Shown here piece after piece: positions 10,353 to 17,999 of a DNA stretch of 64,000 nt (position 1 is the first letter of the stretch; each line of letters starts with the position of its first letter). Both the position numbers and the translations under genes were made by a program. Where the stretch lies: positions 310,001 through 374,000 of the forward strand of contig NZ_JACIDK010000003.1 of the NCBI RefSeq assembly GCF_014196295.1. Direction: 5' to 3'. The notes under the pieces were generated by a model, which made no database searches, was not told where the DNA came from, and worked only from the letters and a program-made list of their open reading frames with translations. The stretch is from Phenylobacterium haematophilum. Its GTDB lineage: Bacteria; Pseudomonadota; Alphaproteobacteria; Caulobacterales; Caulobacteraceae.

Positions 10353-11776
10353 CCAAGACGCCCGCCGCCCCGAAGAAGGCCGCCCCGATCAAGTCCACCG
10401 CTGGCAAGGCGCTGGAAGCCGCCGCCAAACCTGTGGAGGCGCTGGCCGGCGCGCTCGACCCGTTGACGACCGCCATCAAGCGCGCCGCCAAGAAGACCGA
10501 ACAGGCCCCCAAGACCGAGCCGGCCAAGCCCGCCAAGGGCGCGCTGCCCGTGTCGCCGCTGGCCGTGCCGTTCCCGCAGATCCCGCCGATCGCCGGCGTG
10601 CAACTCGCGACCGGCCGCGCCGGTTTCTACAAGCATGAGCGCGAGGACCTGCTGGTCATGCGCTTCGCGAAGGGCACGGCCGGGGCCGGCGTGTTTACCC
10701 GCCACGGCATCGGCTCGGCGCCGGTCGACTGGTGCAAGAAGCATCTGGAAATGACCAAGGGCGCCGACGTGCGGGCCTTGGTGGTCAACGCCGGCTGCGC
10801 CAACTCCTTCACCGGCAAGCCGGGCGCCGACGCGGTGCGGCGGGTGGCTTCGGCTGTCGCCAAGCGCTTCGACTGCCGCCAGCGCGACGTGATGGTCGCC
10901 TCGACCGGCGTGATCGGGGTGCTGCTGGACGACACAAAGATCGCCCAGCGCCTGCCGGAGGTCGAAACGCGGCTGACCGACGACGGCTGGGCCGGCGCGG
11001 CGCGCGCGATCATGACGACCGACACCTTCCCGAAGGGCGCCTACGCCGAGGCGACCATTGACGGGGAGAAAGTGCGCATCGCCGGGATCGCCAAGGGTTC
11101 CGGCATGATCGCGCCGGACATGGCGACCATGCTGGCCTTCGTGGCCACCGACGCCAAGATTTCATCGACCGCGCTGCAGACCCTGGCCAGCCTCTACACC
11201 CGCAACAGCTTCAACGCGGTGACGGTGGACGGCGACCGCTCGACCAACGACACGCTGCTGCTGTTCGCGACCGGCCAGTCCAGCGCGCCGAACATCACCC
11301 GCGCCGGCGATCGGCGGCTGGCCGACTTCCGTGAGAAGCTTGAGGCGGTGTTGATGGACCTAGCGCTGCAGTTGGTCCGCGACGGCGAGGGAGCGAGCAA
11401 GTTCGTCAAGGTCACGGTGACCGGGGCCGCAAGCTCGGCCAGCGCCCGCAAGATCGCCCGCACCATCTGCGAGAGCCCGCTGGTCAAGACCGCCTTCGCC
11501 GGCGAGGACGCCAATTGGGGCCGGATCGTCATGGCCGTCGGCCGCGCCGACGAGCCGATCGACCGCGACCGGGTCAAGGTGCAGTTCGGCCCGCTGGTCG
11601 CCGCGCAGGACGGCCTCATCTCGCCGACCTACGACGAGGCCAAGATGAGCGCCTACATGAAGAACCAGGAGCTGGAAGTGTCGGTGGACGTTGGCGTCGG
11701 CCGCGCCTCGGCGACCATGTGGACCTGCGACCTGACCAAGCAGTACGTCGCGATCAACGGCGACTATCGGTCTTAG
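10349..11776 (+). CDS. argJ: Bifunctional ornithine acetyltransferase / N-acetylglutamate synthase
   Basis: ArgJ recycles the acetyl group in arginine synthesis: it transfers acetyl from N-acetylornithine to glutamate, and in bifunctional forms also uses acetyl-CoA. The Ntn-type self-cleavage site lies in 'KGSGMIAPDMATMLAFVATDA', with cleavage expected between A259 and T260. The conserved 'DGDRSTNDTLLLFATG' and 'EDANWGRIVMAVGRA' follow. At 475 residues it is about 65 longer than usual. The extra part is the N-terminal 65 or so residues, rich in Ala, Lys and Pro and resembling a disordered tail. Start ATG 10349 overlaps the PPIase stop. An internal start nearer residue 65 is possible but no ATG is placed there. 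Confidence 0.96.
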   Translation: MTKTPAAPKKAAPIKSTAGKALEAAAKPVEALAGALDPLTTAIKRAAKKTEQAPKTEPAKPAKGALPVSPLAVPFPQIPPIAGVQLATGRAGFYKHEREDLLVMRFAKGTAGAGVFTRHGIGSAPVDWCKKHLEMTKGADVRALVVNAGCANSFTGKPGADAVRRVASAVAKRFDCRQRDVMVASTGVIGVLLDDTKIAQRLPEVETRLTDDGWAGAARAIMTTDTFPKGAYAEATIDGEKVRIAGIAKGSGMIAPDMATMLAFVATDAKISSTALQTLASLYTRNSFNAVTVDGDRSTNDTLLLFATGQSSAPNITRAGDRRLADFREKLEAVLMDLALQLVRDGEGASKFVKVTVTGAASSASARKIARTICESPLVKTAFAGEDANWGRIVMAVGRADEPIDRDRVKVQFGPLVAAQDGLISPTYDEAKMSAYMKNQELEVSVDVGVGRASATMWTCDLTKQYVAINGDYRS

Positions 11777-11788
11777 CGGCCACACGGG

Positions 11789-11930
11789 TATCATCCCAGT
11801 TTCGGCGTAGCCGAAGACCGGGACCATTCGCGGCTGACTTGGCAAGTCGGCCCGGCGCGAGCCGTTTCCTGATCCATCCGGTGTTCATGGATCCCGGTCT
11901 TCAGCCTGCGGCTGAAACCGGGATGACATG
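11789..11930. repeat. REP/BIME-like intergenic repeat, copy 2
   Basis: The arms TCATCCCAGTTT and AAACCGGGATGACA flank blocks 'AAGACCGGGACCATT' and 'GGTGTTCATGGATCCCGG', in the same order as the copy at 2437-2574. It lies between the convergent argJ and helicase genes. Confidence 0.65.
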
Positions 11931-11941
11931 GATGGAGTCAG

Positions 11942-11963
11942 CTCCCCCAGAGGGGGAGCATCT
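11942..11963. terminator. Small hairpin between argJ and helicase gene
   Basis: CTCCC-CCAGA-GGGGGAG forms a compact stem between two convergent genes. The same core, CTCCCCCAGAGGGGGAGCA, recurs near 24701-24720. It could end transcription from either side, but there is no clear T-tract. Confidence 0.4.
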
Positions 11964-11974
11964 TTCGCCTTAGC

Positions 11975-13522
11975 TTAGTCGATCGGCGACCAGCGCTTTT
12001 CGGCCGCGGGCTTGGCGCCGCGCTTGGGGCCCTTGAACTGCGACTGGTCGATCGGCGTGGTCGAGGCGCGATCGCCGTGGGCGCGCTGGCCGCCGGCGCG
12101 GTGGTCGGTGTGGCGCTGGGGCTGGCCCTGGCGCTGTTCGCCGCCGCCCTGACGGCCTGCGGCCTTGGCCGGGCGGTTGCGCTGCTTGCGCAGGCCCGGA
12201 GGCAGGTCGCTGCGGCCCTGCGGTTTGCCGCCGGCGCCGCGAGCGGCGTTCTTGCGGCCGGCCTCGGCGCGTTCGGCGGCCACTTCCGGCATCGCCTGGG
12301 TCATGACGTGCAGGCCGCGGTCGTTGCGGCGGTCGAAGGACGGGATGGTCTGGCGGGTGACCTTCTGGATGTCCTTCAGCAGGTTGCGTTCGTCGTCGGC
12401 GCAGAACGCCACGGCCGAGCCGTCAGCGCCGGCCCGCGCGGTGCGGCCGATGCGGTGGACGTAGGCTTCCGGCACGTTCGGCAGTTCGTACTGGATGACG
12501 TGGCTGACCGCGTCGATGTCGATGCCGCGGGCGGCGATGTCGGTGGCCACCAGGGCTCGGACTTCGCCGGCCTTGAATGCGGCGAGGGCGCGTTCGCGCT
12601 GGCCCTGGCTCTTGTCGCCGTGGATGGCGGCGGCTTCGACGCCGGCCGCTTCAAGCGACTTAGCCACGCGGTCGGCGCCGCGCTTGGTGCGGGTGAAGAC
12701 GATCACGCGCTTGAAGTCGCGCTCGGCGAACATCTCGCAGAGCAGGGCGCGCTTGCGGGCGGTCTCGACGAAGATGACCTGCTGCTTGATGCGCTCGACC
12801 GTGGTGGCCTGCGGGGTCACCGAGACCTTGGTCGGGTTGGGGCGCAGCAGTTCGCTGGCCAGCTTCTCGATCTCGCTCGGCATGGTGGCCGAGAAGAACA
12901 GGTTTTGACGCACGCGCGGCAGGTGCTTCTGGATCTGCCGGATCGGCACGATGAAGCCCATGTCGAGCATCTGGTCGGCCTCGTCGAGGACGAACATTTC
13001 GACGCCCTGCAGGGTGATGGTCTTCTCTTGCAGGTGGTCGAGCAGACGGCCCGGCGTGGCGACCAGGACGTCGACGCCCGGGGCCATGGCGCGCATCTGG
13101 CCGCCGTATTTCACGCCGCCGAAGATCACGGCGACGCTGAGGTTCATGTGCTTGCCGTAGGCCTTGAAGCTTTCGGCGATCTGGGTCGCCAACTCGCGGG
13201 TCGGCGAGAGCACCAGCACGCGGCAGCCGCGGCGCGGCGCGGCCTTCTTGTCGGCGGCCAGGCGATGGATGATCGGGAGGGCGAAGGCGGCGGTCTTGCC
13301 GGTGCCCGTCTGGGCGATGCCGAGCAGGTCCTTGCCGGCCATGACGCCGGGGATGGCCTGGGCCTGGATCGGGGTCGGCTTCTCGTAGCCCTCGTCGTTG
13401 AGGGCCTTGAGCAGCATCTTGTCGAGGCCGAGGTCGGTAAACTTGGTCAAACGAGTGTCTTTCACGGATGCGCCGAGCGCGGCCGCTCGCATGCAGCGAG
13501 GGTCGCGAAGGTCGCGGGTCAT
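11975..13522 (-). CDS. DEAD-box ATP-dependent RNA helicase (RhlE-like)
   Basis: The 515-residue cytoplasmic helicase has all core motifs in order: Q motif 'EKPTPIQAQAIPGV' (47-60), Walker A 'AQTGTGKT' (70-77), 'PTRELA', 'TPGRL', DEAD at 180-183, 'SAT', 'ATDIAARGID' and 'HRIGRTARAG'. The C-terminal ~130 residues are basic, Gly/Arg/Gln-rich and probably disordered, as in RhlE. Such enzymes unwind rRNA or mRNA structures, notably in ribosome assembly and cold. I kept ATG 13522, which has GGGGGCT upstream; GTG 13465, beginning just before the conserved 'TRLTKFTDLGL', is an alternative that removes 19 residues. It converges with argJ across the repeat element. Confidence 0.93.
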   Translation of the reverse strand: MTRDLRDPRCMRAAALGASVKDTRLTKFTDLGLDKMLLKALNDEGYEKPTPIQAQAIPGVMAGKDLLGIAQTGTGKTAAFALPIIHRLAADKKAAPRRGCRVLVLSPTRELATQIAESFKAYGKHMNLSVAVIFGGVKYGGQMRAMAPGVDVLVATPGRLLDHLQEKTITLQGVEMFVLDEADQMLDMGFIVPIRQIQKHLPRVRQNLFFSATMPSEIEKLASELLRPNPTKVSVTPQATTVERIKQQVIFVETARKRALLCEMFAERDFKRVIVFTRTKRGADRVAKSLEAAGVEAAAIHGDKSQGQRERALAAFKAGEVRALVATDIAARGIDIDAVSHVIQYELPNVPEAYVHRIGRTARAGADGSAVAFCADDERNLLKDIQKVTRQTIPSFDRRNDRGLHVMTQAMPEVAAERAEAGRKNAARGAGGKPQGRSDLPPGLRKQRNRPAKAAGRQGGGEQRQGQPQRHTDHRAGGQRAHGDRASTTPIDQSQFKGPKRGAKPAAEKRWSPID

Positions 13523-13655
13523 TTGTGGAAAGCCCCCGCGTGGCGGGGCGATCTATGCGATCTCTTCAGGGCGCTCGACAGCTGGGTCCGAAGTGCGGAA
13601 CCATCACGCGGCTGGAGCGCCGATAGCGCCACGAATGTTGCGGCGCAGCAGGGAT

Positions 13656-14222
13656 ATGGCCGACGGCGCACCCAAAGTCAAGGATTGCAAGGGATTGCCG
13701 ACGTCGATGCCCGACATGCCCGACGACCTGCCGCTGACCGAGCGTCATGCTGTGCGGGTGGTGGTGCGCGATTGCGAGGGCCGGATCCTGCTGTTCAACA
13801 CCCGCGACGTCACCGAGCCGGAGCAGGGCGAGTGGTGGGAGCTGCCGGGCGGTGGGATCGATCCCGGAGAGACCTATCTGAACGCGGCGCTGCGTGAGCT
13901 GCGTGAGGAAACCGGCATCGTCGTGCGGGCCGATCAGGTCGGCCGCCCATCGTGGCGGCGCACCGCCACCTTCCGCTATCGCCAGGCCCGGCGGCTGCAG
14001 CACGAGGTGGTGGTCGAGGTCAGGTTGGACGGACCGGGCGCTGCGATCGACGAGACGGGGCGCCTCGACTACGAGCTGGAGGACTACACGGGCTTCCGCT
14101 GGTGGACGCCGGCCGAGATCGAGCGCCACGGCGGCCGCTTCTATCCGGGGCGGTTGCCGGCCTTGCTGGCGGGGTTCCTGGCCGGCGAGGACATCGACGA
14201 GCCGTTCGAGCTCTGGTCCTGA
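13656..14222 (+). CDS. Nudix hydrolase
   Basis: The 188-residue protein carries a complete Nudix box at about 66-88 (G-x5-E-x7-REL-x-EE-x-GI: 'GGIDPGETYLNAALREL', then 'REETGI'), which binds magnesium and cleaves diphosphates linked to a nucleoside or other group. The downstream part, 'DYTGFRWWTPAEIERHGGRF', matches ADP-ribose/NADH-type Nudix proteins more than MutT. ATG 13656 is preceded by CAGGG; ATG 13707, giving MPDMPDDLPLTERH, is a reasonable alternative. It is followed after 39 bases by mutT, so two Nudix genes sit in tandem. Substrate not predictable. Confidence 0.88.
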   Translation: MADGAPKVKDCKGLPTSMPDMPDDLPLTERHAVRVVVRDCEGRILLFNTRDVTEPEQGEWWELPGGGIDPGETYLNAALRELREETGIVVRADQVGRPSWRRTATFRYRQARRLQHEVVVEVRLDGPGAAIDETGRLDYELEDYTGFRWWTPAEIERHGGRFYPGRLPALLAGFLAGEDIDEPFELWS

Positions 14223-14261
14223 GCTCTTGCAATCGCGGGCGCATCCCGCGAGGAAGCACGC

Positions 14262-14672
14262 ATGTCCGACACCAAGCGCATGGTTCTCGTCGCCGCCGCG
14301 GCGCTCATCGATTCCGACGGCCGGGTGCTGATCTGTCAGCGCCCGCCCGGCAAGCAGCTGGCCGGGCTCTGGGAGTTTCCGGGCGGCAAGGTCGAGGCCG
14401 GCGAGACCCCCGAGCAGTGCCTGATCCGTGAACTGGATGAGGAACTGGGGATCACGGTCTCGCACGCCTGCCTGGCGCCCTTCGTGTTCGCGAGCCACAC
14501 CTACGAGGACTTCCACCTGCTGATGCCGCTCTACCTTGTGCGGCGCTGGGAGGGCGTGGTCGCCGCCAAAGAACACTCGGGCATCGCCTGGGTGAAGCCG
14601 ATGAAGCTCGCCGACTATCCGATGCCGCCGGCCGACGCGCCGCTGGTGGCCTGGCTGCGCGATCTGATCTGA
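14262..14672 (+). CDS. mutT: 8-oxo-dGTP diphosphatase MutT
   Basis: MutT removes oxidised dGTP from the nucleotide pool and prevents A:T to C:G errors. The 136-residue length is typical. The Nudix box spans about 42-64 ('GGKVEAGETPEQCLIREL', then 'DEELGI'), preceded by the family sequence 'CQRPPGKQLAGLWEFPGGK'. The ending 'ADAPLVAWLRDLI' also fits MutT. Start ATG 14262 has GAGGAAG seven bases upstream. In related bacteria mutT lies near argJ; here the helicase and another Nudix gene lie between them. Confidence 0.93.
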   Translation: MSDTKRMVLVAAAALIDSDGRVLICQRPPGKQLAGLWEFPGGKVEAGETPEQCLIRELDEELGITVSHACLAPFVFASHTYEDFHLLMPLYLVRRWEGVVAAKEHSGIAWVKPMKLADYPMPPADAPLVAWLRDLI

Positions 14673-14685
14673 GGAAAACGAAAAA

Positions 14686-14716
14686 GGCCCGCGGCGAGCT
14701 CGGATCACCGCGGGCC
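14686..14716. terminator. Hairpin downstream of mutT
   Basis: GGCCCGCGG (14686-14694) pairs with CCGCGGGCC (14708-14716) around a 13-nt loop, starting 14 bases after the mutT stop. The A-rich stretch is on the left (AAAACGAAAAA), so the T-run appears only on the minus strand. It ends mutT transcription only by stem strength or in a bidirectional mode. Confidence 0.65.
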
Positions 14717-14897
14717 TCTGAGGATCGAAGCTAGCTAGTCCTCGACCGGGTCGACGCAGGCTGTGCATCTGACCCTTCAAGGTTGAACCCGAGTCATTGC
14801 GCAACGCCAGCGCCACGTCCGTGCTCGACTACGACGAAACGTCGCACCTGCAGAAGGCAGAGCGATAAGCGCCGAGCGCGCTTGCCCGAGGCATCAG

Positions 14898-14910
14898 TAA
14901 GTTTAGCTTA
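14898..14910. promoter_or_regulatory. Candidate LysR-type box at the oxyR start
   Basis: TAAG-TTTAG-CTTA is a T-N11-A dyad, the LysR-family consensus form, five bases before the oxyR ATG (14916). A related GATAAGC at 14864-14870 pairs with GCTTATC at 14906-14912. AT-rich symmetric sequence is rare in this region, so autoregulation is plausible. The remaining bases between the mutT hairpin and here show no gene. Confidence 0.4.
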
Positions 14911-14915
14911 TCCAC

Positions 14916-15791
14916 ATGCCGACCCTGCGCCAGCTGCGTTACCTGACCGCCCTCGCCGACGAGCGTCACTTCGGCCGCGCGGCCGCCGCCTGCCACGTCA
15001 CCCAGCCGGCGCTGTCGATGCAGATCCGCGAACTGGAGGCCGAGCTGGACCTGGTGCTGGTCGAACGCGGCCGGAGCGCGAGAGTGCTGACGCCGGACGG
15101 CGCGGCCCTGGCCGAGCGGGCGCGGGCGCTGACCGCCGGGGTTAGGGACCTTGAGGATTTCGCGCGCGAGCGGCGGGGCGTCGGCTCGCGACGACTGGCG
15201 CTGGGAATGATCCCGTCGGTGGCGCCCTACCTGCTGCCGCGGGCGGCGCCGGTGCTGCAGGCGGCGTTGCCGGAATTGGAGCTGAGGGTGCGCGAAACTC
15301 AGACCGCCGCGCTGCTGACGGAGCTGGCGGCCGGAGAGCTCGATGCGGTGATCGCCGCCGCGCCGCTGGCGGGCGACGGGTTCGAGACCACGACGCTGTT
15401 CGAAGACCCGTTCCTGCTGGCCAGTCCGGCGAGCGCGCCGTTGGCGGCCGAGGACCCGCGACAACTGCCGCCGGATCGGCTGCTGCTGCTGGAGGAGGGG
15501 CACTGCCTGCGTGATCAGGCGCTGGGGGCGTGCGAGATCAGCGACCTCGCCACCTTCGGCGCGACCAGCCTGACGACGCTGCTGCAACTGGTGGCGCACG
15601 GGCAGGGGGTGACCCTGTTGCCGCAGATGGCGGCCAAGGATCTCGCCGATCCTCGCATCAGCCTGGCGCGGTTTCCCGAACCGGCCCCGCGTCGGACGAT
15701 CGTCATGGCCTGGCGTACGGGCTCGGCGCGGCGTCGCCAGCTGAAGGACATCGCCGCGCGCTTGACGGCCGAGGCCGCCGATGACGCCTGA
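14916..15791 (+). CDS. oxyR: Hydrogen peroxide sensor/activator OxyR (LysR family)
   Basis: The 291-residue protein has an N-terminal winged HTH ('HFGRAAAACHVTQPALSMQIRELE' region, 18-41) and a periplasmic-binding-like sensor domain. The redox pair is present: C197 and C206 in 'EEGHCLRDQALGACEIS', nine apart as in E. coli OxyR (C199/C208), and followed by the usual 'TSLTTLLQLVAHGQGVTLLP'. Peroxide should form the disulfide and switch on defence genes. None of the classic targets (katG, ahpCF, dps) is adjacent. Start ATG 14916 gives the family opening 'MPTLRQLRYLTALADERHFG'. Its end overlaps the kinase gene by 11 bases. Confidence 0.93.
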   Translation: MPTLRQLRYLTALADERHFGRAAAACHVTQPALSMQIRELEAELDLVLVERGRSARVLTPDGAALAERARALTAGVRDLEDFARERRGVGSRRLALGMIPSVAPYLLPRAAPVLQAALPELELRVRETQTAALLTELAAGELDAVIAAAPLAGDGFETTTLFEDPFLLASPASAPLAAEDPRQLPPDRLLLLEEGHCLRDQALGACEISDLATFGATSLTTLLQLVAHGQGVTLLPQMAAKDLADPRISLARFPEPAPRRTIVMAWRTGSARRRQLKDIAARLTAEAADDA

Positions 15792-16650
15792 GCCCTGGCT
15801 GACGCAGTTCATGGCCCAGGAGCGGCTGCCGGACAGCTACGGGACTGTGGTGCGCGACGTCGCCCTCCCGTTGGCCGAGCGCATCGCGGCGGCCGCGCGG
15901 TCGGGCGGGATCGTGGTCGGGATCTGCGGCCCGCAGGCCAGCGGCAAGTCGACCCTGACGGCGGTGCTGGCGCGGCTGCTGGAGCGGCGCGGGCTGAAGG
16001 CGGCGACGATCTCGCTGGACGATCTCTATCTGACGCGGGCCGAGCGGCAGGAGTTGTCGCGGCGGGTGCATCCGCTGCTGGCGGTGCGCGGGGTTCCGGG
16101 CACGCATGACGTGACGCTGGGCGTGGAGATGCTGCGGGCGCTGCGCACGCCGGGAACCCACGAGCGGCCAGTGTTCGAGAAGGCCCGCGACGACCGCCGC
16201 GACCGCGGCGCGCCGTTCGAGGGACCAGCCGACGTGGTGCTGTTCGAGGGCTGGTGCGTCGGGGCGCGGGCCCAACCAGCGGAGGCGCTTGCCGCACCGG
16301 TCAATGCGCTGGAGGCGGCGCAGGACGCGGACGGCGCCTGGCGCAGGTTTGTGAATGCGGCGCTGGCCGGGCCGTACCAGCAGCTGTTCGGGAGCCTCGA
16401 CCTGCTGGTGCTGCTGCAGGCGCCGAGCTTTGAGGTGGTGCTGGGCTGGCGGATCGAGCAGGAGCGCAAGCTGCGCGAGCGCCTGGCGCGCGAAGGCGAG
16501 GGCGCCGGCCGGGCGATGAGCGACGAAGAGGTCGCCGCGTTCATCGCCCACTACGAGCGGCTGACGCGCTGGATCCTGTCGGAGATGCCGGCGCGCGCCG
16601 ATGTCGTGGTCGCCCTGGACAAGGCCCGGCGGCCGACGTTGCGGGCATGA
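15781..16650 (+). CDS. D-glycerate 3-kinase-like P-loop kinase
   Basis: The 289-residue protein belongs to the P-loop kinase group that includes plant-type D-glycerate 3-kinase and E. coli YggC-like proteins. Walker A is 'GICGPQASGKSTL' (K56, S57); then come 'ISLDDLYLTRAERQELSRRVHPLL' and 'GVPGTHDVTLGVEMLRAL', which are family signatures, and 'VVLFEGWCVGARAQP'. It likely phosphorylates glycerate, or another small substrate, with ATP. The start overlaps the end of oxyR by 11 bases, so the two are probably one transcript. The overlap with a peroxide regulator is odd and suggests the kinase may respond indirectly to peroxide. Confidence 0.85.
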   Translation: MTPEPWLTQFMAQERLPDSYGTVVRDVALPLAERIAAAARSGGIVVGICGPQASGKSTLTAVLARLLERRGLKAATISLDDLYLTRAERQELSRRVHPLLAVRGVPGTHDVTLGVEMLRALRTPGTHERPVFEKARDDRRDRGAPFEGPADVVLFEGWCVGARAQPAEALAAPVNALEAAQDADGAWRRFVNAALAGPYQQLFGSLDLLVLLQAPSFEVVLGWRIEQERKLRERLAREGEGAGRAMSDEEVAAFIAHYERLTRWILSEMPARADVVVALDKARRPTLRA

Positions 16651-16654
16651 AAAA

Positions 16655-16680
16655 GGCCGCCCCGGCGAGCCGGAGCGGCC
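16655..16680. terminator. Bidirectional hairpin between glycerate kinase and DUF4168 genes
   Basis: GGCCGC (16655-16660) pairs with GCGGCC (16675-16680), with an inner CGG/CCG pair. The hairpin sits between convergent genes. An A-run to the left serves as a T-run for the leftward gene; TTCG lies on the right. Confidence 0.65.
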
Positions 16681-16703
16681 TTCGAAAGGCGTGAGCCGAG
16701 GCC

Positions 16704-17081
16704 CTAGGCGGCCGGTTCGGCGTTCAGCACGGTGGTCAGACGCGCGCGCAGAGCGGGGTCCTTCTGCACGGCGGCCGACATGTCGTTGTATTGTTGCGGC
16801 GACAGGCCGCTGGCCTGTACGGCCGCGCCCATCTTGCCGATCATTTCCTTCTGCACCTCGGCCTTGGTCGGGCCATCGGCGCCGGCCAGCTTCGGGGTGT
16901 ACTCGCCGTTGATCTTCTGAATCTCGGTCATCGCCGAGCCGAAGGCCTTCAGGTCAGCGTCGGAGAAGCCGCCCGCGGCAGGCGCCTCTGCGGCCGGGGC
17001 GGCCGGAGCGGTCTGAGCTTGCACAGAAGTGGCGGCGACAGCGGCGCCGAGCAGGCCGGCGGCCAGGATAGCAATACGCAT
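16704..17081 (-). CDS. Exported DUF4168 domain protein
   Basis: The 125-residue protein has an N-terminal signal peptide (MRIAILAAGLLGAAVAATSVQA, cut after about 22), then an Ala/Pro linker. The DUF4168-like helical part has 'FSDADLKAFGSAMTEIQKI', a central Met/Ala segment and 'SGLSPQQYNDMSAAVQKDPAL'. The domain is widespread in proteobacteria and cyanobacteria and has no established function; the protein is probably periplasmic. Start ATG 17081 follows an AGGAACC. It is divergent from the lipoprotein gene at 17314. Confidence 0.82.
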   Translation of the reverse strand: MRIAILAAGLLGAAVAATSVQAQTAPAAPAAEAPAAGGFSDADLKAFGSAMTEIQKINGEYTPKLAGADGPTKAEVQKEMIGKMGAAVQASGLSPQQYNDMSAAVQKDPALRARLTTVLNAEPAA

Positions 17082-17313
17082 ATAGGGGGTTCCTGTAGTC
17101 GTTTTGGGGTCGAGCCAGGACCGAGGTTAAAGCGCCGACGTGGCCAAAAAGCGACCCGGCTTGGCCGTTCGGACCGTGAAGATCTCGCGGCGCCCAGGAT
17201 TGACGCAGTCGAGCGCAGGGCGGCAGGCGCCGCAAATCCCGTCGACAACCGACGATTCTCGCGTATAGATTGCGGTCGCCCTCCGATGCATCTGAGGGCC
17301 GCTGGGGGGCGTC

Positions 17314-17997
17314 ATGAGAATTGTCGGTATCGTCGCCGCGTGCCTGTTGCTGGCCGCGTGCACCACCACCAACACCCGACTGGCGGCCTCGCCGACCAAG
17401 CCGGCGGCGGGGGCGCGGATCATTCTCGTCGAGCCGGACATCGAGCTGGCGGTGTTGACCGCCTCTGGCGTGCAGGAGCCCCGCGCCGACTGGAGCGAGC
17501 AGGGCCGCGCCAACGTCGCCGCGGAAGTCGAGCGCCAGATGAAGGCGCGCGCGCACAGCGCTCGGATGATCGATCCGGACGAAGCGATGGGCGGCCGCAC
17601 CGGTCAGCTGCTGCGGCTGCATGAGGCGGTCGGCCAGTCGATCATGATGTTCAACTACGGCTATGTCAGCCTGCCGACCAAGGCCGCGTCGTTCGACTGG
17701 ACCCTGGGTGAAGGCGCGCAGGCGCTGGGGACGGCCTATGACGCCGACTACGCCCTCTTCGTGTTCGGCCGTGGCAACTATGCGAGCGGCGCGCGGGTGG
17801 CGACGGCGGTAGGCCTGGCGATGCTGGGCGTCGGCGTGCCGGTCGGCGGTCAGCAGTGCTTCGCCTCGCTCGTGGACCTGAAGACCGGGCGGGTGGTCTG
17901 GTTCAACGTGGCCAGCACCGGTCCGAACGACGACATGCGCAAGCCGGACGGCGCGGCGCAACTGGTGCAGGCGGTGCTGAAGGACGCGCCGCTTTAG
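17314..17997 (+). CDS. Lipoprotein of unknown function, first of an exported trio
   Basis: The 227-residue product starts with a short lipoprotein signal, 'IVAACLLLAACTTTN', with the lipidated Cys at 16. The mature part has a strand-helix pattern: 'GARIILVEPDIELAVLTASG', an 'RANVAAEVERQMKAR' helix, 'YDADYALFVFGRGNYASG', and near the end 'CFASLVDLKTGRVVWFN'. The last resembles lipoproteins whose C-terminal part is a GNA1162/PEGA-like fold, but I do not recognise a named family. ATG 17314 follows a GGGGGG run. Its stop is two bases from the next start, so it is co-transcribed with the M48 protease gene. Confidence 0.75.
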   Translation: MRIVGIVAACLLLAACTTTNTRLAASPTKPAAGARIILVEPDIELAVLTASGVQEPRADWSEQGRANVAAEVERQMKARAHSARMIDPDEAMGGRTGQLLRLHEAVGQSIMMFNYGYVSLPTKAASFDWTLGEGAQALGTAYDADYALFVFGRGNYASGARVATAVGLAMLGVGVPVGGQQCFASLVDLKTGRVVWFNVASTGPNDDMRKPDGAAQLVQAVLKDAPL

Positions 17998-17999
17998 CC

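Noticed and set aside
14720..14800. Short minus-strand tail ending '...CTACVDPVED' after mutT
   Set aside because: A stop lies just upstream and there is no start; too short to support as a gene or remnant.
17856..17999. Longer start of the M48 protease
   Set aside because: It overlaps the preceding lipoprotein gene and would hide the signal peptide that begins at 18000.
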